DNA of 64,000 nt from Nepenthes gracilis (GCA_033239525.1 BSYO01000023.1:15432763-15496762); one strand, 5' to 3'; shown: positions 1 through 11,045, counted from the stretch's first letter. Translations and numbers: made by a program. The notes: generated by a model not told the origin, from the letters alone.

Positions 1-52
1 AAATATCGTAATTTGTGCCATTCAAATAAATCATCATATTCCTGACCTCCAT
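1..52 (-). pseudogene. Copia element A, N-terminal gag fragment
   Basis: Minus strand, 17 codons from an ATG at 52 down to the window edge. The translation starts MEVRNMMIYLNGTNYDI. It matches the gag start of element D at 43570 ([18 protein letters not shown]), and the LNGTxYxIW-like motif is typical of Ty1/copia gag proteins. It lies just inside the primer-binding site and LTR of the same element. The rest of the element is outside the window, so coding status is unknown. Confidence 0.6.
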
Positions 53-94
53 CGATTTAAATAAGTCACAATACACAGCACAAACAACTTTATC

Positions 95-106
95 TTTGAT
101 ACCACT
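95..106 (-). other. Primer-binding site of copia element A
   Basis: Read on the minus strand the sequence is AGTGGTATCAAA, directly next to the inner end of the LTR. TGGTATCA is the usual site for initiator-methionine tRNA priming in plant copia elements. Its position fixes 107-900 as the 5' LTR of a minus-strand element. Confidence 0.7.
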
Positions 107-900
107 TGTTAGGACCCGACCAACTATTTGAACCGTGAGAAAACATATAATAACGCACGACATGCACACAACAAGTATACACAATCGATAAAGGTATATT
201 TTTTACGTAAAAAACTCTATTTTAAACGAGGGAGAAAAACCATGTTACTCAAGGTCTAAAAATATCTCCACTATATAATATCTCGATTATACAAATTCAA
301 CATATAAGGTCAAACAATCTTGTCTCAAAATAAGTCCATATAGTAAAAAATACAAGATGAAAGAGAAAAAATAAAACTCAATAAACGTTCTTTTAACAGC
401 AAGAATAGCGTACACACGGTCAATGAAAATTGAAACTCAATTCGGAATACAAATGGATGCACAAATCTTTATCTTCTCCATTTTCTCTTCTTTTCTTTCT
501 CGAAATGGCGCTCAAATTGTAGAGATTCAATCCTAACAGGCATTAGTGGTATTTTTATCCTCTGAGCCACGTTTGAGTGCCAGTCGGGCGCAGCTCAAGC
601 GCGGTGCTTCTGAAAATGGCACTCAAGCACCTATCGCTCATTGAGCACCCATATTTTGGAAAATGTGCCTCAATGGTGGCTCGGGCGCTCATCGAGCGCC
701 AACTTTCTAAAAATCACGCCTCAATGGTGCCTCGGAAGCTCATCAAGTGCCCACCTTCTGGAAACTATGACTCCAGCGTGATGATGATAAAATTAGCACT
801 TCAGGCATTTGTCACATGCACAAAAATACTCATCATTCGTACCACTAATTGGCACATCAAATGGGTATGGGCGTACACGGAAGTGATCCATAACTCAACA
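107..900 (-). repeat. 5' LTR of copia element A
   Basis: A 794-bp LTR with TG...CA ends (minus strand begins TGTTGAGTTATGG at 900 and ends CCTAACA at 107). It is recognisably the same family as the 785-bp LTR of element D: the first roughly 50 bases on the minus strand align with 42731-42780 and the gag starts match. The partner LTR lies outside the window. The bases after it (901-905, ATTAC) would be one copy of its target duplication. Confidence 0.75.
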
Positions 901-1003
901 ATTACATTATTTCTATTTGTTTTGTGGCGATAAAAGAGAGAAATATTACATTATATTTATTTGGGAGGATAATATTAATGAACAGTCTAACCATCCCACC
1001 TCT
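901..1003. other. Short unannotated spacer
   Basis: About 100 AT-rich bases between element A and element J. The last five (999-1003, CCTCT) are the left target-site duplication of J. I see no gene. Confidence 0.6.
999..1003 (+). repeat. Left target-site duplication of J
   Basis: CCTCT, identical to 14507-14511. It supports both the outer boundaries of J and insertion by a retroviral-type integrase. Confidence 0.75.
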
Positions 1004-1757
1004 TGATGGGGACGCCAGTATCGGGTTGGCCTACGAAGGATGAAACGGCCTAAATCCATAACGGCCCAATTCTGCCTAGATAGTCAATGCTGCCGTTGAC
1101 TGAATGAAGAGCAGGTGGGCAGTAGAGACCCAAGAGCAAAATGGTCCATTAAAGCCTAGAACAGTCAATGCTTCCATTGACTGGAGAGGTAGCCAGTTGA
1201 CCGGCTGGTACCCAAATGAGCGTGGCCCAAGCACTAATTGGTCCACGTGTCCACTTTAGAACTATAACGGTTATCTGTCCTAATTTTTCGTATCCCCAAG
1301 AAGACAAGCTCCACTATAACGGTCACCTCTAGAATCAATACGCATGCCGAGATGAAGGCGCCAAAATCTGTGTGCCATTTGTTAGAAACCCTAGCAATTG
1401 TAAAACATAGAAGGAAGGAGATTAATCTTTGGGATCATTACAGCCAAAAGGTATTCACACCTGCGCCAAAGAAGGTAATAATCCTTAGTAGAGCATGGAA
1501 ATCTAGCCCTTCTGCGTAAAGGAAGGCAACCCGGGTTAAGGCTATAAAAGGCTATGTAAGCTCTTTTCAAAGACACACTCTCGAATTCGCTCTCAAATGC
1601 CCGTAAAAAGCCTTTGAGCAATCTTGAGCTCTCAAAAATTCTCTAACTCTGTCGAGCTTTCAAGCTCTCTCTCTCTCAACTACCAGTTTTTAGTGAACTC
1701 TGTACTGAGAGTTTTGCTCCTCACGAGCAACCACATAAGTCACTCATCTCACGAACG
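1004..1757 (+). repeat. 5' LTR of J, truncated
   Basis: Aligns at a constant offset of 12504 with the 3' LTR at 13508-14261, for example in the shared CACGTGTCCA block and the GGCTATAAAAGGC promoter near 1541. Similarity stops near 1757, where the sequence switches to the LTR of copia B. About 245 bases of the LTR end are missing. The likely TATA box is TATAAAAG at 1543-1550. Confidence 0.82.
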
Positions 1758-2160
1758 CCCTATTCTGCAAGCAGCGGTGCATGCTTGCTCTTACAAACCG
1801 ATTAGCCTTTGGAGTCCCAAGAATGACATCTACTAACTATCTAATCAGGTAGGTCAATTGTACACATTTTTGGATTTGATAGTCATTCAGATCTTCCATA
1901 TTTAGTTGGTCAACTCTGTTGACCATCCTCTCATATTGGTTGGTCAATCACACCGTTGACTGGTTGAAGTAGTTTGTCCTACTTTCTCAATAGAATCAGT
2001 CGTCTTACGACTTTTTCGGTCAACATATTGATCGACAGAGTTGATCGTCTAGAAGGTTCCGATCAACATAATTGATCGGGATTCCTTCCTCTTAGCACAC
2101 ACAATGCTTCATTCAAATCCTTTGGTCATCAGGACTTTCACACGAGAGTGATCCCCAACA
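1757..2160 (-). repeat. 3' LTR of copia B, truncated
   Basis: About 404 bases aligning with 5840-6244, for example the GGAGTCCCAAGAATGACATC block and the GTGATCCCCAACA end. The remaining roughly 490 bases of the LTR are missing where it is fused to the J LTR. Confidence 0.8.
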
Positions 2161-3620
2161 AACTTCACCTCATGACCGTGAGGAAGTTAAGTCTATCATC
2201 CCGGCTATCCTGTAGCATGCTTCATTCTTACCTTTTGGCAGAATCTTGGTCATCATACTGCCCCATTCTCTTTAATGTTAATCTTTTCCAATGATAGTAG
2301 ATCGGCTTCTAATATATCTCTTTCCCAATGATATCGCACATCAATATGCTTTGATCTGGAATGGAGTTAGGAGTTCTTGTAGACATGAATAGCACTCTGG
2401 TTGTCACAAAGTACCACATACTTGTCCTATTCAAGGCTCAGTTTCTGAACGAACTTCTTTATCCACAACATCTCCTTGCAAGCTTCTGTTACGGTAATGT
2501 ACTCGACTTCAGTAGTGGAAAGAGCAACACATTTTTATAATTTAGACTACCAGGAGATTGCTTCTCTTGCAAATTTCACGAAGTATCCTGAAGTGGACTT
2601 GCGACTGTCAATGTCTCCGGCCATATCAGCATCTGAGTAGCCCACCAACTGAGGCTTGTCACTTCTAAGATACAAGTACCTCTTGAAAGTTCCTCGGATA
2701 TTTCTCATAATCCACTTTATCGCGGACCAATGCTCTTTCCCTAGATTGGACAGAAATCGACTGATTGTGCCAACAGCATGTGCTATGTCCAACCTAGTAC
2801 ATACCAGTGCATACATGAGTCTTCCACTGCTGAGGAGTAGGGAACACCTCTCATGTATGCTTTCTCTTCGTCCGAAGATGGACACTAGTAACTACTCAAC
2901 TTGGGATAATTTGCAAGTAGAGTGCTGACAGGCTTGGACTTATTTATATTGAATCGTTGGAGCATCTTTTCAAAGTAGTTTTCTTGAGACAACCATAGTT
3001 TCCTTACCTCCTGATCGCGAATGATTCTAATACCAAGAATCTGGCTTGTCGGTTTGAGGTCTTTCATGGCAAAGGATTGCCCAAGTTGCTCCTTCAACTT
3101 CTTTATTCAAGTACTGCTTTGTCCAACAATCAATATGTCGTCCACATAAACGAGAAGGATAACAAAATTGTCTTCTGAAAACCTCTGTGTAAAAACACAG
3201 TGATCACAAGTAGTTCGATGGTATCCTTGACTAATCATGACTGATTCGAACTTGTTGTATCACTATCTTGGAGCCTGTTTCAATCCATACAGACTCTTTC
3301 TTAGATGACAGACTAGTTACTCATTCCCTTTAGTCATGAACCCCTCAGGCTGCTCCATATAAATTTCTTCTTCCAGTTTACCATGAAGAAAGGCTATCTG
3401 GACATCCATTTACTCCACTTCTAGATTCTGTGCGGCTGCCAATACCAACACAACCCGTATGGAAGATATTTTTACCACAGGAGCAAAGATCTCATCGAAG
3501 TCGATTCCCTTCCGTTGACTGAAGCCTTTCACCACTAGCCATACATTGTATCTCAGCTGCATAGTGTCCTCGGATGTTTTCAGTCGAAAGACCCACTTGT
3601 TCTTTAAGGCTCTCTTCCCT
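2161..3620 (-). pseudogene. Copia B reverse transcriptase and RNase H remnant
   Basis: Minus-strand frames encode parts of a copia RT and RNase H. The YVDDILI active-site motif lies near 3118-3160, FAMKDLKPTSQILGIRI at about 3020-3070, ALVCTRLDIAHAVGTISRF at about 2755-2815, and the RNase H part SDADMAGDIDSRKSTSGYF near 2590-2650. The tail toward the 3' LTR (ADMMTKILPKG-like, about 2225-2270) is in another frame. Several frameshifts and stops separate the pieces, so no protein can be made. Homologous order and wording to element C is clear. Confidence 0.8.
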
Positions 3621-3689
3621 TTAGGAGCTCTCTTCCCTTGTATTCACTACCGTTGTCGCTTCGGACAACCTTCATTTTCTTCCCCGTCT

Positions 3690-4497
3690 GTCTATCAACA
3701 AGGGCATGAAATTGCTCAAATATACTAAAGACCTAGTCCTTGGTTTTCAATGGATAGACCCATAATTTTTTGGAACAATCATCAATGAAAGAGACTAAAT
3801 GTTGAGTTTCACCAAACAACTTCTCTTTGATTGGTCCACACACATCTGTGTGGATGAGATCAAGTAGCTCTGCTTTTGGAGCAGACAAGTCTCCATGAAA
3901 TGAGATCCTTCTTTATTTGCCGGACAAATAGTATGGACACGTCCTTAGTCCGTCCTCCACTCCGGCAATAAGGCCCTTCCAGGTCAAATGATGCAGTTCA
4001 CATTCACTCATGTGGCCCAACCTCCTGTGCCATAAATTCTCAATTTCCTTGCTGATTGCAGCATTTACATCTCTGGCCGTTGCGCACACCTTCATAATGT
4101 ACAGGTCGAAGTACTTTTTCCCTCTAGCGACTACCAGAGATCCTCTGGTAAGTTTTCGCTCACTTTCACAGAAAGTGTTACAATAACCTTCTTCATTCAG
4201 CCGACCAGTTGAGATGATATTAAGCCTGATATTAGGAACATGTCGAACATCCTTTAACATCAGCTTTATCCCATTATTGGTAATCAGTACAACGTCATCC
4301 TAACCAATAATTTGGGATGTTCCTTCATTGTCCATCCTTATCACTCCAAAGTCCTCTGGAGTGTAGGATGTGTACAATCCCCTTCTTGATGTGGCGTGCA
4401 AGGTGGCACCAGAATCAATCACCCAGCCGGACTCCTCATCCGTCAGATTTGCCACGTTCTCTTCACATGTCAATCGGAGATTGCTTCCTGTGACCAC
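3690..4497 (-). pseudogene. Copia B protease and integrase N-terminal remnant
   Basis: The minus-strand frame at 4497-4300 has WVIDSGATLHATSRR, the aspartic protease active-site region (DSGA). The next frame, 4260-3913, holds the GAG-pre-integrase region with LWHRRLGHMSECELHHL, the zinc-binding His/Cys start of integrase. The integrase core continues with stops to about 3650 and then stops abruptly. The distal integrase and RT start are deleted (see findings). Confidence 0.78.
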
Positions 4498-5340
4498 TTA
4501 GACGGATGACTTATCCTCACCGCATCCCTTTTCTCCTTTTTCCTTTTCGGCGTTCTCATGCTTCCACTTGATGCATTACTTCTTATTATGGCCCTTTTTG
4601 CCATAATGATAGCACTTAAGGTTTTGATATTTTGAATGAGATTTGCTACGTCATTTCTCTCCAAGCTTTTGGCTTCGTCCTCTACTCCGTTCCCTAGACT
4701 CGGTCATAAGTAATTTACTATGAGAAGATGTTGAGGCCCCTTATGACAGCCTTGACTCATTTATGAGTAAAGAAACGATGACCTCGTCCAATTTGAGAGT
4801 GTCTTTTTTAAACAACAGTGTAGTGATAATATGGTCATAAGAAGCTGGCAGAGAGGCTAGCAGCACGAATGTCGTGTCCTCCTCCTTGATTACCTCATCA
4901 AGGGCGGACATCTGTGTTACAATCCGATTAAAATCGTCTAAATACTTTTCAAAGCTACTACCTTCTGACAACTGCAGGCCATAAAACTGTTTCTTTATAT
5001 GAAGCCTGGTTGTTAAGGATTTGGACTTTTATTGGCTCTCTAATTTCTCCCACACTTTCGCCGGATCAGTCAGGCCAAGGACCTCCTGGAGCGTGTTGTC
5101 CACCAGGTATAATTTGATAGTGTAATTGGTAAGATCTCGTTTATCTTGCCAGTCCTCCACTGATAGGTTTTTTGACTTATCTTCTTTCTTTTTCAGTGAT
5201 TTTATTGTTCATTCTCTAGTCAGGATATTCTTCACCCTCTCCTGCCAGAGGATGAAGTTGACCTACCCATTAAACTGTTCTACATCGAATGGCAAGTTCT
5301 TTGAGGATGATGACGCCATTCAGATGGAATTGTTAACCTC
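4470..5340 (-). pseudogene. Copia B gag remnant
   Basis: Minus-strand gag from about 5330 to 4500. The frame at 4971-4741 reads FEKYLDDFNRIVTQMSAL and LASLPASYDHIITTLLF, which is the UBN2-type gag core seen also in element C (16442-16580). A CCHC-like knuckle is present in degraded form near 4560-4620. The frame is interrupted in several places. Confidence 0.75.
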
Positions 5341-5354
5341 TTTCTGATACCACT

Positions 5355-6244
5355 TGATGGCAAACAACGGGCGGACTACAGATAAGGATACAAGAACAAT
5401 CTTTCTATTGACTGAAATGGGCGGCCAACTGATAAAATGCACTGTGAAGTAGAAGTAGAAATGGAAGTAGGAGAAGAGAAAATAAACACCAGATATTTTA
5501 CATGAAAAATCCTTTTAAAATAAGAAAAAAATTACGGGATACCAAGTCTACAAAGAATCACTAGATATGAGAACAAATTACAGGAGGCAAAAATTAGAAC
5601 AGAGCAAAAGTAAACAAAACCCTCACTCTTGTTTTCACTCATAACTCTCTTTCTTTTTACTTTTTCTCCTCTGTTTTTCTCACACACTCTTCTTCTCTAC
5701 CTATCCGGTGTCTTCTCTTTCTCTCCTCTGCCTCCAAAGCTAAGTGTGCACATACACACATATATAGACATGTCCATCACCATAGCCCAGTTTGGTGGTT
5801 AGTGCTCAACTTTCAAGGTCTGCGTGTGTACATACGAGCGCCCTGTCCTGCAGCAGGCGGCGCACGCCTGCTCTTACAAATCGATCTGCCTTTGGAGTCC
5901 CAAGAATGACATCTACCAACTACCCAATCGGGTAGGTTAACCATACACATTTTGGGATTTGACAGTCATTCATACCTTCCTTATTCAATCGGTCAACTCT
6001 GTTGACCGTCCTCTCATATTGGTTGGTCAATCACACCGTTCACCGGTTAAAGCAGTTCGTCTTGCTTTTTCAGTAGAGTCAGTCGTCTAACGAATTTTTT
6101 AGTCAACATATTGACCGACAGAGTTGACCGTTCAGAAGGTTCCGGTCAATATAATTAGTTGGGATTCCTTCCTCTTAGCACACACACGTGCTTCGTCCAA
6201 GTCCTTTGGTTACAAGGACTTCCACACGGGAGTGATCCCCAACA
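5355..6244 (-). repeat. 5' LTR of copia B, complete
   Basis: 890-bp LTR with TG...CA ends, next to the PBS complement at 5342-5354. A TATA-like ATATATAG lies near 5760-5767. The U3 part near 5990-6150 has several GGTCAA/TTGACC motifs. The five bases 6245-6249 (CACGG) should be one copy of its target duplication, but the other copy is lost. Confidence 0.82.
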
Positions 6245-6420
6245 CACGGAGGGAAAAAATCCAACTAAGTACTATGATTTTCATCGATCTCTAGGACACA
6301 CCACAAAGGATTGTAAGACGCTTTAGTGGGAGATTAAGGAGCTTATCCGGAGGTGTTATCTCACCAGGTTCGTTAGGAACCCTGGGGAAGTTCTGGCACC
6401 TCAGGCGGGGAAGGGCTAGA
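6245..6420 (+). pseudogene. J gag, C-terminal remnant
   Basis: The plus-strand frame shows KYYDFHRSLGHTTKDCKTL followed by a stop, then WEIKELIRRCYLTRFV. This is the region at the gag end of Tat-type gypsy elements, where an HxxxGHxTxDC motif precedes an (I)EELIxxGxLxxFV segment. Everything upstream in J gag is missing. Confidence 0.7.
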
Positions 6421-6559
6421 TCCATCCCAGCCACAAAACTGAGTTGCGGTTGGCGTAGTCAATATGATCATGATCGGACCAGTCAAGATCCAAGCAGATC
6501 ACAGGGAACGATAAGTCCAGTGGAAGAAGCAGAAGATGGAAGAGAGTGTCATTAGCTTT

Positions 6560-7015
6560 AGCAATAGTGATATGAATCATGTAACTTCCCCACATGCTGA
6601 TCCTCTTATTATATCTGTACTCATTTCAGATGGTATCATAGATTACCAACTGAAATGAGTTTTCATTGATAATGAAAATTCTAAGGATTTGCTTTATCTT
6701 GATACTTTCTTTAAACTTAGATTAGAAAAGAATCAACTAAAACCTGTCAAAGGGCTACTGTACGGCCTAGATAATGAGCCTGTTGCTGTCCAAGGAACGA
6801 TATAGTTGGAGGTCACCCTGGGAACGTACCTTACAACGGCGAGTCATATACTCACCTTCTTGGTCGGCGACCTGCCCTCCATATAGAACGCTATCTTAGA
6901 CAGACCATGCCTAACAGCACTCAGGGCCGCTACTTCGATACTATATTTAAAAATAAAGTTTCCAATAGTATGCGGTATCGTTGAAGTGCTGGGTAACCAA
7001 ATGACTAGGCGGACA
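6560..7015 (+). pseudogene. J aspartic protease remnant
   Basis: The frame contains VFIDNENSKDLLYLDTFFKL (about 6660-6720), where the Asp of the catalytic D-S/T-G motif is kept but the following residues are altered. Next come a G-L-x-x-E-P-V-x-V-x-G-T-I stretch and ILDRPCLTALRAATSI (about 6892-6945), a motif strongly conserved in Tat-type proteases. Stop codons interrupt it. Confidence 0.75.
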
Positions 7016-8425
7016 TGTTACTTGTCCCAAACTGCTCCAAGTAGCAGTGGACGACCTACAGGGGAGTTGGACTCTTGAGATGAGACAACCTTACAGCAAG
7101 CGCAACCCGGTGAGGCAACCGACCTAGTACCACTGAATTTGGAGGACCCGAAGAGGTGTGTGCTTATTGGGGACTCACTCGTCGGACCACTGCATGACGA
7201 GCAAATAGCATCCTTGAGACAGAACGTTGATATTTTCGTATGGACACCCACTGACATACCTGAAATTCTAACCTGAGTAATGGTCCATAAGTTAGACCTC
7301 GATCCCAACCGTAAACCCATCAGGCAAAAGCGAAGGAACCATTTCATGGAGAAGCTCATCGCCATCCGGAAAGAAGTGAAGAAGCTTCTGGACGTTGGCT
7401 TCATAAGAGAAGACCAGTACCTGGATTGGCTCTCTAACGTTGTCCTAATAAAGAAGAGCAATGAAAAACGGCGGATGTGTGTCGACTTCACCGACATCAA
7501 CAAAGCCTACCCAAATGACAACTTTCTTTTACCCATGATCAACCTGTTGGTGGACTTAACTTTTGGACACGAGCTACTAAGCTTCATAGACACATACTAG
7601 GGCTACAATTAGATCCAGATAAGCTTAGAGGACGAGAAGCATACCTCGTTTATGACCGACCAAGACACCTATTGCTATTGGGTGATACCTTTCAATATGA
7701 AGAACCCGGGGTGTTACCTATTAAAGGCTCGTGAATAAGATGTTCGAGAAGCAGATCGGCCGTAATGTGAAGGTTTACGTCGATGACATGCTCGTCAAGA
7801 GGAAGACCACCGATGACCATATTTGCAATCTGGTTGAGTCCTTCGAGGTACTCCGTGTGCACCAGATGAAGTTAAAACACTTCAAAGTGTGTCTTCCGAG
7901 TATCCTCAAGGAAGTTCTTAGATTTCGTCGTCTCTCAACGAGGGATCAAAGCAAACCCAGAGAAGATTAAAACCCACATGGACATATCTCCACCACGGAG
8001 CATCAAGGATGTCCGAAGGCTAATCGGACGATTGACAACACTATCCCAATTTTTGGCAAAGTTGGGGACAAGTATCAGCCTTTCTTTAAGGCTCTGAGGG
8101 GGACTAAAGCAAATGGCTTCCAGTGGACTACAGAGTGCCAAGTAGCCTTCGATATCAGATGTGGCACTCAGCTCTGTTCTTGTTCGAGAGGACTCCAACT
8201 CTCAGTGGCTAGTCTATTATGTGAGGAAGATGTTGACCAGCGTAGAGACATGCTATATGTGCACTGAGAAGCTGGCTTTGGCACTTGTCTTCTTAGCCTG
8301 CAAATTGAGACCGTACTTCCAGGCTCATCGCGTGATTATCCTGGCCGTCTAGACACTGAAGAGTATTCTTTAGAAACCTAACATTTTCAAACGGTTGGTT
8401 AAGTGGGCTATCAAGTTAGGAGAGT
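7016..8425 (+). pseudogene. J reverse transcriptase and RNase H
   Basis: RT begins at about 7260. HKLDLDPNRKPIRQKRR (7283-7333), GFIREDQYLDWLSNVVLIKK (about 7400-7455) and MCVDFTDINKAYPND are standard gypsy RT blocks. The catalytic YVDDMLVK lies at 7774-7797. A stop at 7598-7600 and frame changes near 7700 and 7930 break it. RNase H follows at about 8160-8350 (VYYVRKMLTSVETCYMCTEK). In the active state it would copy the element's RNA into DNA inside the virus-like particle. Confidence 0.82.
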
Positions 8426-8499
8426 TCGATATCGAATTCCGACCCAAGCCAACCATCAAGTGGCAGGTCATGGGGGACATCATCGTTAAGACCATGATC

Positions 8500-8930
8500 C
8501 CAATTGTTGATAAGCACTCCACTAAGGACATGGGTCACCACCGAGAAGAGCCGGAATGGGGTTCTCAATGTGGACGGTTTATCTACAAATTCATGCAGTG
8601 ATGTTGGAATGGTCCTAAGGACTACAAATGGGTTTGAGGTGAAGTACTCCCTTAAACTTGACTTTCCGGCCACTAACAATATTGTTGAGTACGAAACCCT
8701 ATTGGCCGGATTACGGCTAGCCAAAAAGTGCTCATCTAGGTAGCTAACCATTTACAATAACTCAGAACTAGTTGTTAACCAAATCAATGGAATGTTCAAG
8801 GTGTGCAACCTTCTCTTGGCTAAATACTTAGCCAAGGCAAAGGATGCAATACGGAGATTTAACAAGCTGAACCTGGTCCACGTCCCCAGAATTGAGAACT
8901 GGAAGGCTGACTAGCTTGCAAGAACAATGG
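8500..8930 (+). pseudogene. J second RNase H-like domain (aRNH)
   Basis: The frame at about 8562-8743 reads NVDGLSTNSCSDVGMVLRT and then LDFPATNNIVEYETLLAGLR. This is the archaeal-type RNase H found downstream of the normal RNase H in Tat-lineage elements, with D in NVDG and E in EYETLLAG as expected catalytic acids. A stop follows at 8741-8743. Its presence places J in the Tat group rather than among chromoviruses. Confidence 0.75.
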
Positions 8931-9039
8931 CGGCCAACAATCCAAAACAGTACTTGAAGGATATGAGGGAGGTTTTAAGCACTCCCAGTGTAGAGGAACA
9001 AGAAGCGATGCAAATCTCCGACATCAAAATCGGATAACA

Positions 9040-10250
9040 CCTTATCGACATCTGGCCAACAGAGCACTACCAAAGAATGCGGGCGAAGCCAAACGGATTA
9101 TAAAGATGGCCGACTAGTACACCATAGTCAATGGATGGCTCTTTTGCCTTGGATACTCGACTTCATACCTCTAGTGTCTTACTCTTGAGAAGGCCAACTG
9201 CGCTCTGAGTGAAGTCCACCTCGGGATATATAGGTCACACATTTGTGGCAAGAACTTAGAGTTTAAAGTCATGTGCCAGTGATACTACTGGTCTACGATG
9301 AAGGACGCCCTGGAGTTCGTGAAGAAGTCTTAGAATTGCCAGCTTCACGACAATCTTCACCATCAACCGCCTGTATAGTTGAGATCTTTCTAAACTCCTT
9401 GGCCTTTTATGCAATAGGGGCTCGATATTCTTGACTCATTTCCCATCATGACTGGGCAAAGAAAGTTTATCATCATGGGTATTGACTACTTCACCAAATG
9501 GGTTGAAACTGCTTCGCTGGCCAAGATCACCGAGCACAATGCCTTACAATTTGTCCGCCAGAGTATAGTGTATAGATTTAGCATTCTCGAGGTCATCGTG
9601 ATCGACAACGAAATTTAATTCTCAAGAAAATGTAATGCACCAATCTCGATATCAAATTAGTCTACATTTCGGTGGCATACCCCTAGGCAAATGGACAGGT
9701 GAAGGTCACCAATTGTACATTGCTCCACGGTCTGAAGACCAAGTTGGAGGACGCAGGGGGATCTTAGGTCGATGAGCTGCCATCTATCCTATGGTCATAC
9801 CAGACGACTCCTAAGGAACCAACTCGCGAGTCGCCCTTCAATCTTTACTACGGGACTGAAGTGATAATTTCGGTGGAGATCGGGCTCCTAAGTCTTAGGG
9901 TTAAAGCCTTCGACCGACTTGGTAACTCCCAGAGGCTTAGGAAACACCTAGACTTGCAGGAGGAAGCCCGTGACGTAGCCAGGATGCGGACAGTAGCCTA
10001 CCAGTAACGAGTCACCCGCTATTACAACAAGAAAGTGAAAGCGCAGCAATTCAAAATTGGGGACTTAGTCTTGCGAAGCATAGAGGCTACGGGCAAGACC
10101 ACCAACCGGAACAAGTTTTTTCCAAATTGGGAAGGCTCTTTTCTAGTCTCAGCCGTTTTGTGGAACAAAGCATATGAACTCCAAACCTAGAATGACAAGT
10201 TAGTCCCACAGATGTGGAACACGATCCACCTAAAGCGCTACTTCCAGTGA
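9040..10250 (+). pseudogene. J integrase remnant
   Basis: The N-terminal zinc region is degraded (about 9220-9340, with a YYWSTMKDALEFVKK stretch). The catalytic core has IMGIDYFTKWVETASLAKIT (about 9475-9530, first Asp) and VIVIDNE (about 9597-9615, second Asp). Downstream are AYP, ANGQVKVTN and LWSYQTTPKEPTRESPFNLY (about 9790-9850). The C-terminal part ends near 10250 with WNTIHLKRYFQ and a stop. Several stop codons interrupt the frame. Confidence 0.8.
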
Positions 10251-10455
10251 GGACCCCGGTAGGTTTTTTGTATGGCATAAGTGTGCTTGTAATATTATAT
10301 TGTCATTCATAAAATAAAAGTTCTTTTCCACCTGCATTGTGCTATATATTCTTTTCTTTCTTTTTCTTTTCCATATGAATGCTTGCTTGCAGGTTGCGTG
10401 AAATAAACGACTTAAATTGCCTCTAAGTCGGGTAGATTTTCACCCGTTCGCAGTT
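10251..10455 (+). other. J 3' region, start
   Basis: Non-coding stretch directly after the integrase stop and before the 39-bp repeats. It includes AATAAAA at about 10313. I see no gene. Confidence 0.4.
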
Positions 10456-10611
10456 AAACCCTGATCATCCAAGCGGCCCATAAGCAGTCAAATTAAACCC
10501 TAGTCATTCAGGTGACCCATAAATGGTCGAACTAAACCTTGGTCATCTAGGCGGTCCATAGGTGGTCGAATTAAACCTTAGTCATCTAAGTGGTCCATTC
10601 GTAGTCTAATT
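10456..10611 (+). repeat. Four tandem copies of a 39-bp unit in J
   Basis: Units start at 10456, 10495, 10534 and 10573, each exactly 39 bases and each starting with AAACC, with a central GTCATC and a GGTCGAATT-like end. Copies differ at several positions, so the array is not very recent. It lies in the 3' untranslated part of J, where Tat-lineage elements often carry tandem repeats. Confidence 0.9.
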
Positions 10612-11045
10612 CCAAACCTTACGGGGCTTAAATGGCAAGCGTGATGACCTCCTCCAATAGGAGTTAGCATTGTCAGTCTATAACGGTCAACATCCTACGA
10701 ACAAGTGCTCCGTTCAAAAGTTGGCCCCCTAAGATCAAACGTGGGTAGTGCCACTCAAGCCTCAACTCACGATCGGCTTGATACTACTTCAGGATCTACC
10801 GTGATATCTCCTTGAGGACTTAAATCCATCTAAGAGCACAAAAGCATCTTCAATGTGCGAGACAGACGACCAACTTGCACGAGGTGTACTAAGTAGGCTG
10901 GTTAATACAAAGGACAAGTAGTTAAAGGGAACAACTAATGAAAGCTAAGTCATGAAACACAATATGTTGGTAAAACAATTATTTTATTAATAACAAAGTT
11001 ATACTTACAGTTACAACAAAAGGCAAAAAATAAGGGGTACAAAAT
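10612..11045 (+). other. J 3' region between repeat array and antisense ORF
   Basis: Non-coding element sequence with no recognisable gene. It probably corresponds to the 3' UTR side of both the sense pol transcript and the antisense ORF. Confidence 0.4.

Larger units (their letters stand above)
1757..6244 (-). mobile_element. Copia element B (Tork/Tnt1-type), nested in J
   Basis: Minus-strand Ty1/copia element of about 4.5 kb inserted in the gag region of J. Reading from right to left: complete 5' LTR (6244-5355), PBS complement TTCTGATACCACT at 5342-5354, gag, protease, integrase fragment, reverse transcriptase and RNase H fragments, a PPT-like stretch at about 2161-2175, and a truncated 3' LTR (2160-1757). 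Coding parts are close to element C at the protein level but the LTRs belong to another family. All frames are broken. The distal 3' LTR, its target duplication and the neighbouring part of J are lost, apparently in a single deletion. Confidence 0.85.

Noticed and set aside
577..933. 118-codon plus-strand open frame
   Set aside because: It lies within the LTR of copia A on the wrong strand, has no family match and runs past the LTR end.
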